Under the pieces are notes generated by a model. That model was not told the origin of the DNA. It was given only the letters and a program-made list of their open reading frames with translations, and searched no databases. This document shows, one piece after another, positions 47,307 through 59,996 of a stretch of DNA of 64,000 nt (position 1 is its first letter; each line of letters opens with the position of its first letter). Source of the stretch: Gigaspora rosea. Its lineage: Eukaryota; Glomeromycota; Glomeromycetes; Diversisporales; Gigasporaceae. Both the position numbers and the translations under genes were made by a program. The stretch covers positions 137,321 through 201,320 of the forward strand of contig QKWP01000061.1 in assembly GCA_003550325.1 (NCBI GenBank), given 5' to 3'.

Positions 47307-49264
47307 TATACCAGTATTATACACAAATGGCTGGGTATAAACTAGTGCTTACCCAATCAGGTCTTTGCACTGCTATTGCAGCCGACTCGATTTGCCATAA
47401 TTCGAACAAGTTTCTTTATTACATTTTGTATTCTCGTAAATCTGATAAATTTATTTAGCTATAATATTCATCGTATCGCCTATGGGGTAATGATGCGAAA
47501 ATAAAGGGTTAAGGTTTTCTGCAGTGATTTCGATTATAGTATCCATAGTTATGATAAATAAATGCGCGCTAAAGGGATACGTATAATAATTTTATAAATA
47601 AGTTGTAACAATCACAGCATAAAAACATCACAATAACAGATAAAAGGGTTTGATCTACTACTTTGGAAATGAGCCAATGTGCATTCATGCACATGATTCC
47701 GAAAAATGCGCATTTTTCCCGTCTTTACTATACGTACGTGAGTACGTACTACAATGGGCTGATATTGCGTAACGTGTATTGTTAAATAAATTAGAATTAC
47801 ATTTTGCTGACCTAAAATAAAATCTTTTGTCTAGATAAAAGATTGAATGTAATGGGAGAGACTACTTTGTTTAATGATCTTGTTTTACCAACCGCGTGGA
47901 ATCTTGACGATCAATCACAGTTTGTTAGCATAGATTCAAGTGGGCTTAAAGTGAATTATACGGGTAAGATGTGTAATAAATTTAATAAGAGAAATTCCTT
48001 AGAAATATATTATATTGTTATATAGTTAAAAAAAATTTTTTTTTTTAAAGATCCTAATGATTATAAAACCGTTGTAATTCGTGCCAATAATTCAATTCCT
48101 TCACAATGCGGATTATTTTACTTTGAAATTGAAATTATAAATGAAGGGAAAAATGGGTAATATTAAATAATTATTTCATGAATTAAATCATTATCATTAT
48201 AAATTTTCACAATCACTTTAATTCTATTTATTAATAGAATGATTGGGGTAGGATACTGTACAAAACAAAATAACATAAGCGATTTCATGCCTGGTAATAA
48301 CGGATTATTTTTTATTTAATAATTTTTATCATTACATATTAACGCTATGTCATAATATCTCTTAGGAAGGAAATATGTGGAAGATAAAGAAGACCAGGAA
48401 AATAAATCATGGGGGTGTGCTTACCATAGTGATGATGGAAATTTTTTTTGCTCCGGAAGTGGCAAGCCATATGGACCGACATATACTATTGGTGATACAA
48501 TTGGATGTTATTTAAATTTTAGAAATGACGATAAAATGATATTTTATACTAAAAATGGTATAAATCTAGGTAAATTCCATTAGTTATATCGCTACTCTTA
48601 ATAATTTTAAGTTAATTAATAGGATTTAATCATATTTCAAGGAATTACATATTATCTACCTAATAATTTAGATGACTTAAAAAATAATTTTTATCCTGCA
48701 TTGGGCTAAGATCACAAGACGTGTCTGTCGAGGCGAATTTTGGACGCAAAAAGTTTAAATATTTAAGTAAATTTTATTTGGCATTAAGTTTTGGTGCATA
48801 ATTAAAATTTTCAATAACTATAATGTCTCTTTATGATAGCAATGACTAACGATGATATTGGTAAAGAGTTATGGGAAGTATGCTGGATCAATTCTAAAAC
48901 CTTTGATCAATACATAGACAAATTAAAGAATAAATCAAATGATACACTTGCACTAATGTCTCAAGGAAAAGCATACTTAATCACAGGCAAATACGAAGAA
49001 GCATATGCAGTTTTAACTAGATTGCTAGAACTTGAATCAGAAAACATAATAGCACTAAAATATCGTGTGGAAATTAATTATATAATGGAAAGGTATGAAG
49101 AATCGATTTCCGACTTGGAAAACTTATTAAAAATTAAACCAGATGATGTATTGGCAAAAGAAGCTTATAAATTACTTAAAGGATTGTAAGTATAATGCAG
49201 TCATAAAAATTATATCTTGAAATGTTATAAAAACTTATAAAATTTAAATATTCACACCAGTCTG

Positions 49265-51345
49265 TAAGTAATTGGAGTCTGAAACCCGAAAATTTTTAAA
49301 TCAGAAATGTCGATTATATTCCAACGCAAACAACATAACATTAACCAATCCACATACAATACAATACTCTATATTACAATATAATAGCCCGTGAGTAATA
49401 CGGAATAAGAATATTTTTAAATCAGAAATGTCGATTATATTCCAACACAAATAACATAACATTAACCAATCCACATACAATCAAATACTCTATATTTCAC
49501 TACAATAGTCGGTGAGTAATACAGAATAAGAAATTCTAAATCAGAAATGACGATTATATTCCAACACAAATAACATAACATTAACCAATCAACATACAAT
49601 ACAATACTCTACAATAGCATGTGAGTAATACGGAATAAGAAATTTTTAAATCAGAAATATCGATTATATTCAACACAAATAACATAAATTAACAATACAA
49701 TACTCTAATTACACTACAATAGCCGGTGAGTAATACGAATAAGAAAATTTTTAAATCAGAAATGTCGATTAACAAATAACATAACATTAACCAATCAACA
49801 TACAATACAATATTCTATATTATAATAGTGAGTAAGTAATACTGAATAAGAAAATTTTTAACTCAGAAATGTCGATTATATTCCAACACAAATAACATAA
49901 CATTAACCAATCCACATACAATACAATACTCTATATTACGACAGTGAGTAAGTAATACGGAATAAGAAAATTTTTAAATCAGAAATGTCGATTATATTCC
50001 AACACAAATAACATAACATTAACCAATCCACATACAATACAATACTCTATATTACGACAGTGAGTAAGTAATACGGAATAAGAAAATTTTTAAATCAGAA
50101 ATGTCGATTATATTCCAACACAAATAACATAACATTAACCAATCCACATACAATACAATACTCTATATTACGACAGTGAGTAAGTAATACGGAATAAGAA
50201 AATTTTTAAATCAGAAATGTCGATTATATTCCAACACAAATAACATAACATTAACCAATCCACATACAATACAATACTCTATATTACGACAGTGAGTAAG
50301 TAATACGGAATAAGAAAATTTTTAAATCAGAAATGTCGATTATATTCCAACACAAATAACATAACATTAACCAATCCACATACAATACAATACTCTATAT
50401 TACGACAGTGAGTAAGTAATACGGAATAAGAAAATTTTTAAATCAGAAATGTCGATTATATTCCAACACAAATAACATAACATTAACCAATCCACATACA
50501 ATACAATACTCTATATTACGACAGTGAGTAAGTAATACGGAATAAGAAAATTTTTAAATCAGAAATGTCGATTATATTCCAACACAAATAACATAACATT
50601 AACCAATCCACATACAATACAATACTCTATATTACGACAGTGAGTAAGTAATACGGAATAAGAAAATTTTTAAATCAGAAATGTCGATTATATTCCAACA
50701 TAAATAACATAACATTAACCAATCCACATACAATACATTACAATAGTGAGTAAGTAATACGGAATAAGAAAATTTTTAAATCAGAAATGTAGATTATATT
50801 CAGCACAAATAACATAACATTAACCAATCCACATACAATACAATACTCTATATTACACTACAATAGCATGTGAGTAATATGGAATAAGAAAATTTTTAAA
50901 TCAGAAATGTTGATTATATTCCAACTCAAATAACATTTCATTAACCAATCCACATACAATGCAATATTCTATATTATAATAGTGAGTAAGTAATACGGAA
51001 TAAGAAATTTTTTAATCAGAAATATTGATTATATTTCAACACAAATAACATAACATTTACCAATCAACATACAATACAATACTCTATATTACATTACAAT
51101 AGCCCGTGAGTAATACGGAATAAGAAAATTTTTAAATCAGAAAAGTCGATTATATTCCAACACAAATAACATAACATTAACCAATCCACATACAATACAA
51201 TACTCTATATTACACTACAATAGTCGGTGAGTAATACGGAATAAGGAAATTTTTTAATCAGAAATATTGATTATATTCCAACACAAACATACAATACAAT
51301 ATTCTATATTACGACAGTCAGTAAGTAACACAGAAGCAGAAAAAT
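49265..51345. repeat. 116-bp minisatellite array in kinase intron 6 (right, ~18 units)
   Basis: Reverse-complement version of the left array, ~2.08 kb, with the same unit. Both flanks have diverged, partly deleted units; the middle (about 49870-50640) is made of identical copies. It raises intron 6 to about 2.2 kb, against about 45-190 bp for the other introns that lack a MITE. Confidence 0.9.
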
Positions 51346-51727
51346 TTTCTGTACTTAACTCTTAATACTGTATTACCGATATTAAAGTAATATATTATTT
51401 TTTATGATATTTAAGGCTTAAAAAAGAGTTCGGGAAATGGACAAGTAGCAATTCAGATATTGACAGCTTTATTCAACAAATACAACTTAAAGCACGGAAT
51501 GTTAGAGATGTTAGCGAATGGATACCTTTTGATAAATTTACAAATATAAAGTATCTTGCTAAAGGAGGATTTGGCATTGTTTTTAAGGCAATATGGACTG
51601 AAGGATATATTCTGCGTTAGGATTCTGTGAATTCTAAATGGGAGAGAAGTCCGCGAACATGGGTTTGCTTAAAAAGTCTAAATGGTTCTAAAGAAGATAT
51701 AAAAAGAGAATTTTTAAATGAGGTAAG

Positions 51728-51982
51728 TACCGTAAACTGCCGTATAAAAGACCCGGGACTCTTACACCCACCAATATTAAAACCTAAGATTAGACCCGGT
51801 GGAGAGTTTGTACCATTAGAAGGATAAATTTAAAAAGCATGCATATTTTTCATTCTAGCGGGCAGCCTAGATATTTTAAAAAAACACTGCATTTGGTTAT
51901 TGTAAATTTTGATATTCACACACGGGTCTAGTACATAGGGGTCTGATATCTAAGGGAGTCTTGTATAAGGCAGTTTACGGTA
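51728..51982. mobile_element. 255-bp MITE in kinase intron 7 (right copy)
   Basis: Counterpart of 30914-31172 with the same TACCGTAAACTGCCGTATAA ends, at the same place in the gene. It was therefore present before the inverted duplication. Confidence 0.75.
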
Positions 51983-53405
51983 TTATAAATATCTCAAATA
52001 TTTAATTAAGATAGATTTGTTTATTATAATTAATATTTTAGGTCGAAAATCAACACAAACATGGGGATCATGCAATTGCAATTTATGGGATAACCAGGAA
52101 CCCAGATGATGGTAATTATATGATGGTTATGCAATATGCAAAACAAGGAAGTCTTCGAAAATTATTAGATACTAAATTTAATTATTTAAGTTGGCAACAT
52201 AAAATGAATAACTTATATTACATAGCTGAAGGGCTTGCTGCAATCCATAGGTCCAATTTGCTGCATAAAGATTTTCATTCTGGAAATATAGTTAATGGAA
52301 ATATATACAGTCCCTATATTACTGATTTTGGATTATGTAGGCCAGTGTCTCAAGATTTAAGCTCTAAAGAGATTTTCGGTGTACTTCCTTATATTGCTCC
52401 AGAGGTGCTATATGGAGAAAAATATACTATAAAATCAGATATTTATTCTTTTGGAATAATCATGTCAGAAGTTTTTACTGGATATCCTCCATATCATGAT
52501 ATTCCACATGATTTTAGCCTAGCAACACAAATTTGTCTAGGTCGTAGACCTGAAATCAGATGTGAAGTTCCGCAATTACTTTTGGATTTGATGAATAAAT
52601 GCTTAAATGCTGAACCTCAGAGCAGACCAACTGCGGAAGTGGTAGTAAAAATGCTGCTTCAATTTCATAAAGATTTGACATTAAAAAAAACAGAATTATA
52701 CAAACAAGTTAAAGAAATTAAAAACTCAGACAAAAATTCTTCAGTACACAATCAAGAAAATCAAAAAAAATCGAGTCGATTTAATTATAAAACACACAAA
52801 CAGGCTATTTATACAAGTCGGCTTTTGAATTTTCAAAAACTTCCTAAACCAGTAAATGCAGGTGAGCATATTATCTTTCAAACATTGGTCTTAAAATTTA
52901 TATTTTAGTGTGCAGCGACTCTGTAATGAATAGTTCTAAAATTCAATTGTTTAAGACTTTTTTGTTTTTTTTGCATCGAATACCTTTTTTATTGTAGTTA
53001 TAAAATGTTAAACCAACTAATTTTTAAACTTATTTTTTTAGTATTAAGTCATCCTATTGAGCTTAAGGAAGTGCCTGATATATAATTAGCTAAATTTTCT
53101 ATCTTGCCCTGCTTTGGTAAAGGCTAAAATATCTCATAATATTTAAAAATAAAATAAATCAAAATAAACAATTTATCAAAAGATGATTTTATAAAGTAGT
53201 TTTGAAGTTTTTGTATTAAGATATTTTATCTTTGTACTTTGATACATAAATTAAACAACTATTAACTATTAAAAAGTAGTTAGCTATTTATTGGTCAAAA
53301 GCTTATTTAATGTACTATGAATAAATGCTATTATTATTACTATATAAATTTAAATTTCCTAATTTTTTATATATATATTATTTTATTTTGTAAATTAGAT
53401 GTACC

Positions 53406-56400
53406 CAGGATGTAAATGACCTGGCCATTTGCCAATTTTTCAAATGATCTCAATGACCTCAAAATGACTGGTCATTTGAGGTCATTCAAATTTTGGGCCA
53501 TTTGGAAATTACTTGTGACCAAATGACTATGGTTATTTCCAAATGACCGGGACCATTTGGTCATTAGGTCATTTTGCATAGAGTGACATCTTACCGATCA
53601 CGAAAAACTTGTATAATGCATGTTTTAAATAATATATATGTTCGCATTATTTCTCAATTCACGCCAATTATATGAATTAACATGCTATTTGTAAATTCGA
53701 AAATTATTTTTATCATTTTGCAATCGGTAAATTATTATTCATGAATTCTTTTTTTTTTTAAAAAACAAAAAATAAATGCATTATTTTTTTGTCTAATGTT
53801 TTTTTAATCACTTCATACGTATAAACTTAAATTTATATAGCTTTTGATAGAACAGTCAACACTATTGAAATTATATTTATTAGGTTGCTTTTTAATATTC
53901 TCTTTAGTAATGAAGCCTTTTTATGAGCCTTCTTAAAAATTATTTAATTTTTTAAACTATTTTTTGCTCTAATCTCTATATATTTGAGAAGAGGCCTTCA
54001 TTACTTTAAAGAGAATATTAAAAGAGAATATTAAAAGAAATATCATAAATATAGTTTCACGAGTGTATGATTGTTCTGCCAAAAGTTATATAAATTGATA
54101 TGCAACACCCAACGTTTCATTTTACGGAGAACAATTTGGATTGGTTAAAAGTATTAGATAATCAATTAACCAGAGTTAGACCTTCTTAAGTCATTTGGGC
54201 CGTGAAATGACCAATGACTGGTCATTTGTCATTTGAGTAATTTTGGTCATTTCAAGTCATTTACTATCCCTGGATGTACCAGGGTCAGACCATATATCGA
54301 TGTTTATAGGCAAATTGCATTTTAATAGGTTTTGCTTATCTGTTATTTCGAATTCTGACCCGTTTGACTCGGGTAATAGCTCTAAATTCAGATCGATCAA
54401 AATTCCGGTTGGAATGATTCGGAATTAATAAATTTTACTTAAAATTTTCGGTAAATAGTACCCCTTGGTAAGGTGCCTCATCAGGACCGGGAAAACACTA
54501 TTGTATGTCCCGCCACAAAAAAGCTTATTTATATTCTAACGAATCTGAATTTTTATAATTTAGAAACCAGATTTATGGACACCTTAACTGTTAAGAACAA
54601 AATATTTTAATAAAATACCCTGAGGTATGTCTTATGGACTTTCCGGATTATTTCGGATCCATACATCAATTTCGTATGGGCCATGCTCGTATTTTATGTT
54701 AGTTGATATTGAAGTAGCATAATAAAATTAAATATTTCTTAATATCGACATCAATAAAGTATTTATGAACGCACTTTATTGATGTTAATGATTTAGGGAA
54801 ATATTTGCTTTCAATGTTTATATTTTGCTTCTAGAAGATATACCATAAATGGCCATATAAAAGGCCTTCCATAATAGGCATGTCTGACAGGATTATGGCG
54901 CAGCAAAATCCTTAAAGATCGTTAATGTTAGGGTATGGGTTATGGATTAGAGAGAGGCAGTTTAAATAGTAAAATTGCTCAACGAAAACTCTTGGTTAGA
55001 GCATTAAAAATGGTTTCTTATACGGATTTCGAGAAATAGCGATTTTGGAGATCGCTAAAACGGGTAAAAAAAGGTACTTTTCTAATGCGTTTAGGGTTGG
55101 TGGTGCAGTGCACCATTAATACATACGTCTATAAAATTAATGGTGCATCATGGTGCACCCATCTGCACCACCAACCCTATTTTTGATGCAGTTAAATTAG
55201 TGGTTTATTGAGATATCAATAGTAATTTATGCAATCTAGATTAAGGTTTAGAACCAGCTTTATTTTTTCATATGTTAAAACCGGTTTAAACTGTGAAAAA
55301 TAAAGCCGGTCCAAACTCTAATGTAGACCTTTATATTGAATTTACATCTCTTTAGCGGCATCCACTTATTTGCGCGGGTAATACAAGCTCCTGTAGAGGA
55401 AATAGCCAATCGGAGAGTGCAAATTTTGACTATTCCGGATCAGCCCGACGAAGAATTCGAACACGCGTAAAAGAAGAAAAAAGCGAAAATACGCAAAAAC
55501 TAATGTTTAAATCGATCTTGGAGCACTAATTAAAAATGACGGGAATGAAACTTTACTTTCATTAAGCATCACTCTAACCCTATAACCTCTAACATTAAGG
55601 CCCTAACCCTAAATTTTTATCTCGCGCACTTAGTTTATTTACAAAATCGGATTTCCTTTTTTGGTTTGTGTTACCTGAGCAAATAAGTAAAATGTCTTTA
55701 GCGGACCTGTTACGTTACATCTGATTATGAAATCTGATTCGTAGTTTAAGTAATATGTGCCACATTTGCGCTACAAACCTCAGATCTGCCCATAGCATAG
55801 ATTCAACATATATCATCCCGGGTCTACTAAATAGGGCGAGATTTTTGTAAAGTAAAAGATCCAGACATATAATATGATATAATGACAAAAGATCCGTGTA
55901 ATTTGTATTTTTTAATACTGATAGTATTATGCCAAGGTTGGCAATGGATAGACTCCATCGAGAAAATTACCAATGGAGCCAATGGAGATGCCAATGGAGC
56001 CAATGGAGAAACCTAATGGAGCCGATGGAGGAACCAATGGAGCCAATGGAGAGACCAATGGAGCAATGGAGAAACCAATGGAGCCAATGGAGAACCTAAT
56101 GGAGCTAGTAGAGAACCTAATAGAGCCAATAGAAAAAAGCCGATAGAGAATAGGGTTCTAATCTCTAACCCCATTATTGGTAATATGAGCAATGTCATCG
56201 GAGTTGTTGGCTTTTATTGGTTCCCTTCAGAAATTATTCTTAATGAATAATGGAACAATGTTAAATGGAGCTGTTCTCCATTCATCCCAATGAATAAATG
56301 TGCCAACCCTATATTATACATATACTATCGGGTTTAAAATTGGCGAAATGTAACAGACCCGGGTCTTTTATATGACCATTTACGGTAAATTTTAGAGTTG

Positions 56401-57458
56401 GTAAAGATAATGTCATTTGCCTATTTTTTAAATTACATTTGTCATTTATCATGATAAAATCAATGTCATTTGATATTATTTTAATGTCATTTGCCAACAC
56501 TGGTAATTATGGTTTTTAGATTTTTTGTACCGTACACCATAATCGATTGTAAACAGCTAATCGATTATAATTGATGACTTTAAGCGATTATAATCGTTGG
56601 TGGTGCTGACAACCGATTTGAATCAAATTGATAATAATTGAAGATAATCGGCATGTATAAAATTGGTTGAAAGCGATTTAAACCATTAAATTAAATCTAT
56701 TATAATCGATGTTAAGTATGGTTACCTAGTTTCTATTATTATCGATCATAATCGATAAAACCTCCATCGCATTTAATCGCTGGTGATGATTAAAACCATC
56801 AGATTTTAATCGATTACATTCTGGTTTCAAGTACGAATTTGATTGTCATACAAATTTGCGAAATCTTGAAAAATTTTGATTGTTTTGTACGAATTTAAAT
56901 GTCAATTTTACGAATGAAATGATATATCTGATATCGTTAGCCCTATAGGAAAATTGTACTGGATCGGCACGGGTTGGTGTCGGATAGGCACGGGTCCGTA
57001 TGCCCGTGCCAATTGGACCGTAAATGGCTCGAATTTTTGCAACAGTTTACTAGTCGAATCGGCACGGGATTTGACACGGATAATGAACGTAAATACGCGT
57101 GCCACCACGATAACGATATGGATTAATGATTAAACCATAAATTTCATAAGTAATCAATATAAGATGAACAATCTAACTGCATATGAAGTAAAATTTTGTA
57201 AGGAATTTTTTTGTTAAGACTCACAGGGAAGCTTCATCAGTGAAATCCTGAGATATTGCATTTACTGATCTTTCGCTCTCCACGAAACGATCCAACACGC
57301 GTGTAACGTACACATACGTGTCGCCATTTCATATGACGTGATATTACGCGCCACCCTTTGCCGTAATGTCCGTGCCATTCCGTAAAACGTTCCTGTGCGT
57401 GCCACATGATCCGTGCTATTTCGAACATTCCAGACGCCAATCCATTTTTCTTATAGGG
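53406..57458. mobile_element. Right-arm train of small elements (mirror of 25873-29523)
   Basis: In order: hAT-type AAATGACC element (53406-54272) with 8-bp duplications and a nested fold-back (about 53845-54075), GGTGCACC MITE (~55087-55191), the extra 336-bp MITE (55359-55694), ATTGGCTCC MITE (55936-56311), AATGACAT MITE (~56393-56502), AATCGATT element (~56530-56815), GGCACG element (56941-57458). None codes for protein. All except the 336-bp MITE have a left-arm partner in the same order, so they were in place before the duplication. Confidence 0.7.
55359..55694. mobile_element. 336-bp MITE with 10-bp target duplication, right arm only
   Basis: TCTTTAGCGG stands on both sides (55349-55358 and 55695-55704). 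The insert's ends match inverted: CAT..ACTTATTTGC on both. The left arm has the uninterrupted site (CTCCTAGCAG version) at the matching place near 27722-27740. The duplication length suggests a Mutator-like element. No coding capacity. Confidence 0.75.
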
Positions 57459-58161
57459 TAGAATTTATTGTTCTTTTGTACTTTTTGTAAGAATTTAAAT
57501 ATACAAGTGAATATAAAATGAGGTAATTCGTTACAATGAATAAATAAACGGCAAATTTATTTTATTTTTTTCAATAACAATGCTTTAAAGTTTTGCATGT
57601 ACACAAAATTAGTAGTGGGCTGTGTCAAATGCACAACAAATAATTTTTGATATGCTACCGGTTTATGCATTATCTTTATATTGAGGGATTAAAAATTTCC
57701 TGCACCAGTGCGAGGAATCTAAAAAACCACAATTATACCCTATTGAAACAAAATATAATTTGAGAAACATATTCAATTTAAATATGCTACTTGATTATAC
57801 AGCAATTATAAACTCTATAAAAATTATGTTTTCTTGTTTTATTTTCTTTATGCAACATATAATCAAGTTGCACACATAAAGTTAGGAAATAGTTAATTCA
57901 CACCTTATATGTTATCTTTGTAAGGTGCATAATTGTGGTTTTTAGATTTCATGAACCGTACGTTCATCCTTAGTAGCAATTATTTTGTGTTAGTTGATCT
58001 TTATTCTATATAAAGGGATTGATATTTTTAGAATATAAAAAAATTTTTGATGTGTACATATTTCATGGAATTTTTAACGCTGACAAAATCCAAATAATTT
58101 TCTTGTTCTTTTAAATTTAAATTGGCGAAATTTTATATTTAAACAACATTAATATGTTCTT

Positions 58162-58796
58162 TTTTTTTTACGGTTTATAGAGAGACTTCTTTGCTCTCAT
58201 GGTTTTTATTAAGTATACAACCTATATTAAATAGGGGGGTATTACATTTTACATATCAACGAGACTACAATTAGCCACGCGTACAATTTTAGTCATTGTC
58301 TATTTAAAGGCTCCGCCCGCAGGTTACCTACTAATTGCTATACCTGGAACCCGCCTGTGGGTTCCCTATTTAAAGTCTCTGGTTTTCAATGTTACTATGT
58401 AACACCAAACTTATTTTTATCCATTCAGGCTTAGGGCTATTTTACCCTCGAAGTAATCTCTACCATAACGGACGTAGATCCCACATCTATACCGGTTTTG
58501 GATTTTTGTGCCAGAGGTGATTCCATAATTGGCAAGGCCAATCCTTTTCCACAAACGTCGACGGCATTCTCCACATTTCTCACTATAATAGTGCCCGCTC
58601 TCTGCCGTATCGGTTTCCTTCCGGGAATTCCTTGATTCAAGCATGTACCTTCACATGGACTTCGCCACAGGGCTTCGCATCCGATTATAGGCTCCAATTT
58701 TTGGTTACAGAGTATTTACCTCCAGCCGAACTCGAACCGTTGACCTTGTCTGTGGGGGAACGGGAACTTAACAACTAAGCTATGGGACCCGAACCC
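58162..58796 (-). mobile_element. tRNA-headed SINE, 635 bp, 17-bp target duplications
   Basis: On the minus strand the head at 58796 reads GGTCCCATAGCTTAGTTG (A-box region) and, ~40 bp on, GGTTCGAGTTC (B box), so it derives from a tRNA and is likely transcribed by RNA polymerase III. The element ends in a short A run (T run at 58160-58169 on plus). The 17-bp sequence AACATTAATATGTTCTT is repeated exactly at 58145-58161 and 58797-58813. Frames at 58417-58697 are shadows. It sits directly before the ATG of the membrane-protein relic at 58820. Confidence 0.85.
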
Positions 58797-58819
58797 AACA
58801 TTAATATGTTCTTCTTACA

Positions 58820-59996
58820 ATGTCAAATGATTATAATCCAATAATTGATTCTGTTGTTTCTATTATGGCAATAATATGTACATCATTGGTAATTATCCTT
58901 TTAAAGAAAAAAGAGCGTTTTCATTCATTAATATTTTTGATGAATTTATTAAATGGTATTACGAATATCTTCATTTTTATAAAGGTCTACTGTATCAATA
59001 TTTGGAATTGTTATAATAATAACTATAGTGTTTTTTCCAATTTACATCTGTTGTAATGCTTCAAAATTTAAATTTAATTTCCGGAAGTGGAATCCAGATG
59101 CAAAAAGAGATAAAAAGAATATTATATTCTAAATTTATAATTTATCTTTTTCTTTTGCCTTAATGGAATTTCAATGATGGAACATACGATATTTATCAAT
59201 GATGATAGTCATCCCTTCTCTCTTAACTTTTAGACTTTTGTTATCATGAATTCACGTATTGTAAAGACACCTTTGAATCTATCTATAATACATTAGCAAA
59301 TATAGTTATATAATTTTTGTTGTGCCTTTTATAATTTTAAAATTTTAATGTGTTCTTGTTTATATCTTCGTTTAAAATACATAGGGACCAGAAACGTTAT
59401 AAAATTCAGGATTTTAAAAGTGCATTAACTGTGTTAATATTATTAGTTTAATTATTTATCCAGCTATAGGATTAGGGTGTTTAGTTAATGATGATCTTGT
59501 TATTACAAAATTTGTCTTTGCTTATCGATGAATAGATTAGCTGATAATGATATATCTGAAAAAGTCAAAACTTTAATATCTTATTATTTGGATTATAAAT
59601 TGTTTATGGATAAAATAATGAGAATTGATAGTGGTTTTGATGATATCCAAAAAAAAAAAACTAACAAAAATAGCTGACCGAGTAAAGTGTGTAGGAAATA
59701 AAATAATAATAGATAATATAAAAGAAGCATTAAAAAATCAAATTGAGGTATATGCGAAAATATTAGATACAACACTATTTTGCAGTGAAAAAGATGAAAA
59801 AAATGAAATAATTAAAAAGGTAATAACTACAATAAAAAGAGCAAGAAGAGAGTTGAAAATCATAAAAAATGATGTTGTAAAAAATGATGAAGTTAAATTA
59901 ATTATAACAATGATTTATAAAGATGAAAATCGTGAAAATGAAAATAGTGAAGAGAGTGGAATTACAATCATTAGAGAATGGAATATAATGGAATAA
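58820..59996 (+). pseudogene. Decayed multi-pass membrane protein, possibly GPCR-like
   Basis: From ATG 58820 the text holds two hydrophobic helices (VVSIMAIICTSLVIILL and a Leu/Ile/Phe-rich second one) separated by a short Lys-rich loop, as at the start of seven-helix receptors of the cAMP-receptor/GPR type. Further protein-like patches in changing frames follow: PIYICCNASKFKFNF near 59040, and a hydrophobic Ile/Val/Pro patch near 59450. A Lys/Glu-rich cytoplasmic-like tail occupies 59625-59996 (open, 123 codons, alternative start). Several frame changes and stops separate the patches, so it is called a pseudogene; unannotated introns could explain some of them. Family assignment is tentative. 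Confidence 0.4.

Larger units (their letters stand above)
47852..53085 (+). pseudogene. SPRY-TPR-protein kinase gene, right copy (frameshift and stop)
   Basis: Mirror copy with exons 47852-47963, 48051-48156, 48238-48293, 48366-48569, 48642-48766, 48840-49185, 51416-51722, 52042-52861, 53042-53085. Exon lengths equal those of the left copy except for whole codons and the lesions. Exon 5 lacks one base in the YPCIGLRS segment, ending the SPRY frame early. In exon 7 a codon that is Trp in the left copy (about 51618) is a stop. Kinase motifs downstream are unchanged: HKDFHSGN, DFGLCRP, APEVLYGE, DIYSFGIIMSEV. The ATG at 47852 is chosen because the left copy starts at the same point. Both lesions could be checked against reads before calling the gene dead. 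Confidence 0.85.
46990..57683. repeat. Right arm of the large inverted duplication (~10.7 kb)
   Basis: Reverse-complement counterpart of the left arm. It is longer partly because of an extra 336-bp MITE (55359-55694) and a longer 116-bp array. Homology ends after ATATGCTACCGGTTTATGCA near 57655-57683; unrelated AT-rich DNA follows to 58144 with nothing recognised in it. Confidence 0.9.

Noticed and set aside
47258-47458. 66-codon frame upstream of the right kinase gene
   Set aside because: It covers the end of the pogo-like MITE and non-coding upstream DNA, and the left arm does not keep the frame.
56013-56198. Repetitive protein frame (Leu-Ala-Pro-Leu repeats)
   Set aside because: It is the ATTGGCTCC word repeat of a hAT-like MITE read in frame.
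58417-58697. Two frames of 75 and 86 codons on the minus strand
   Set aside because: They lie inside the tRNA-headed SINE and have no recognisable domain.
58750-58797. Stand-alone tRNA gene
   Set aside because: The tRNA-like part lacks a full cloverleaf, continues into a 635-bp body with an A tail and is bracketed by 17-bp target duplications, so it is a SINE head.
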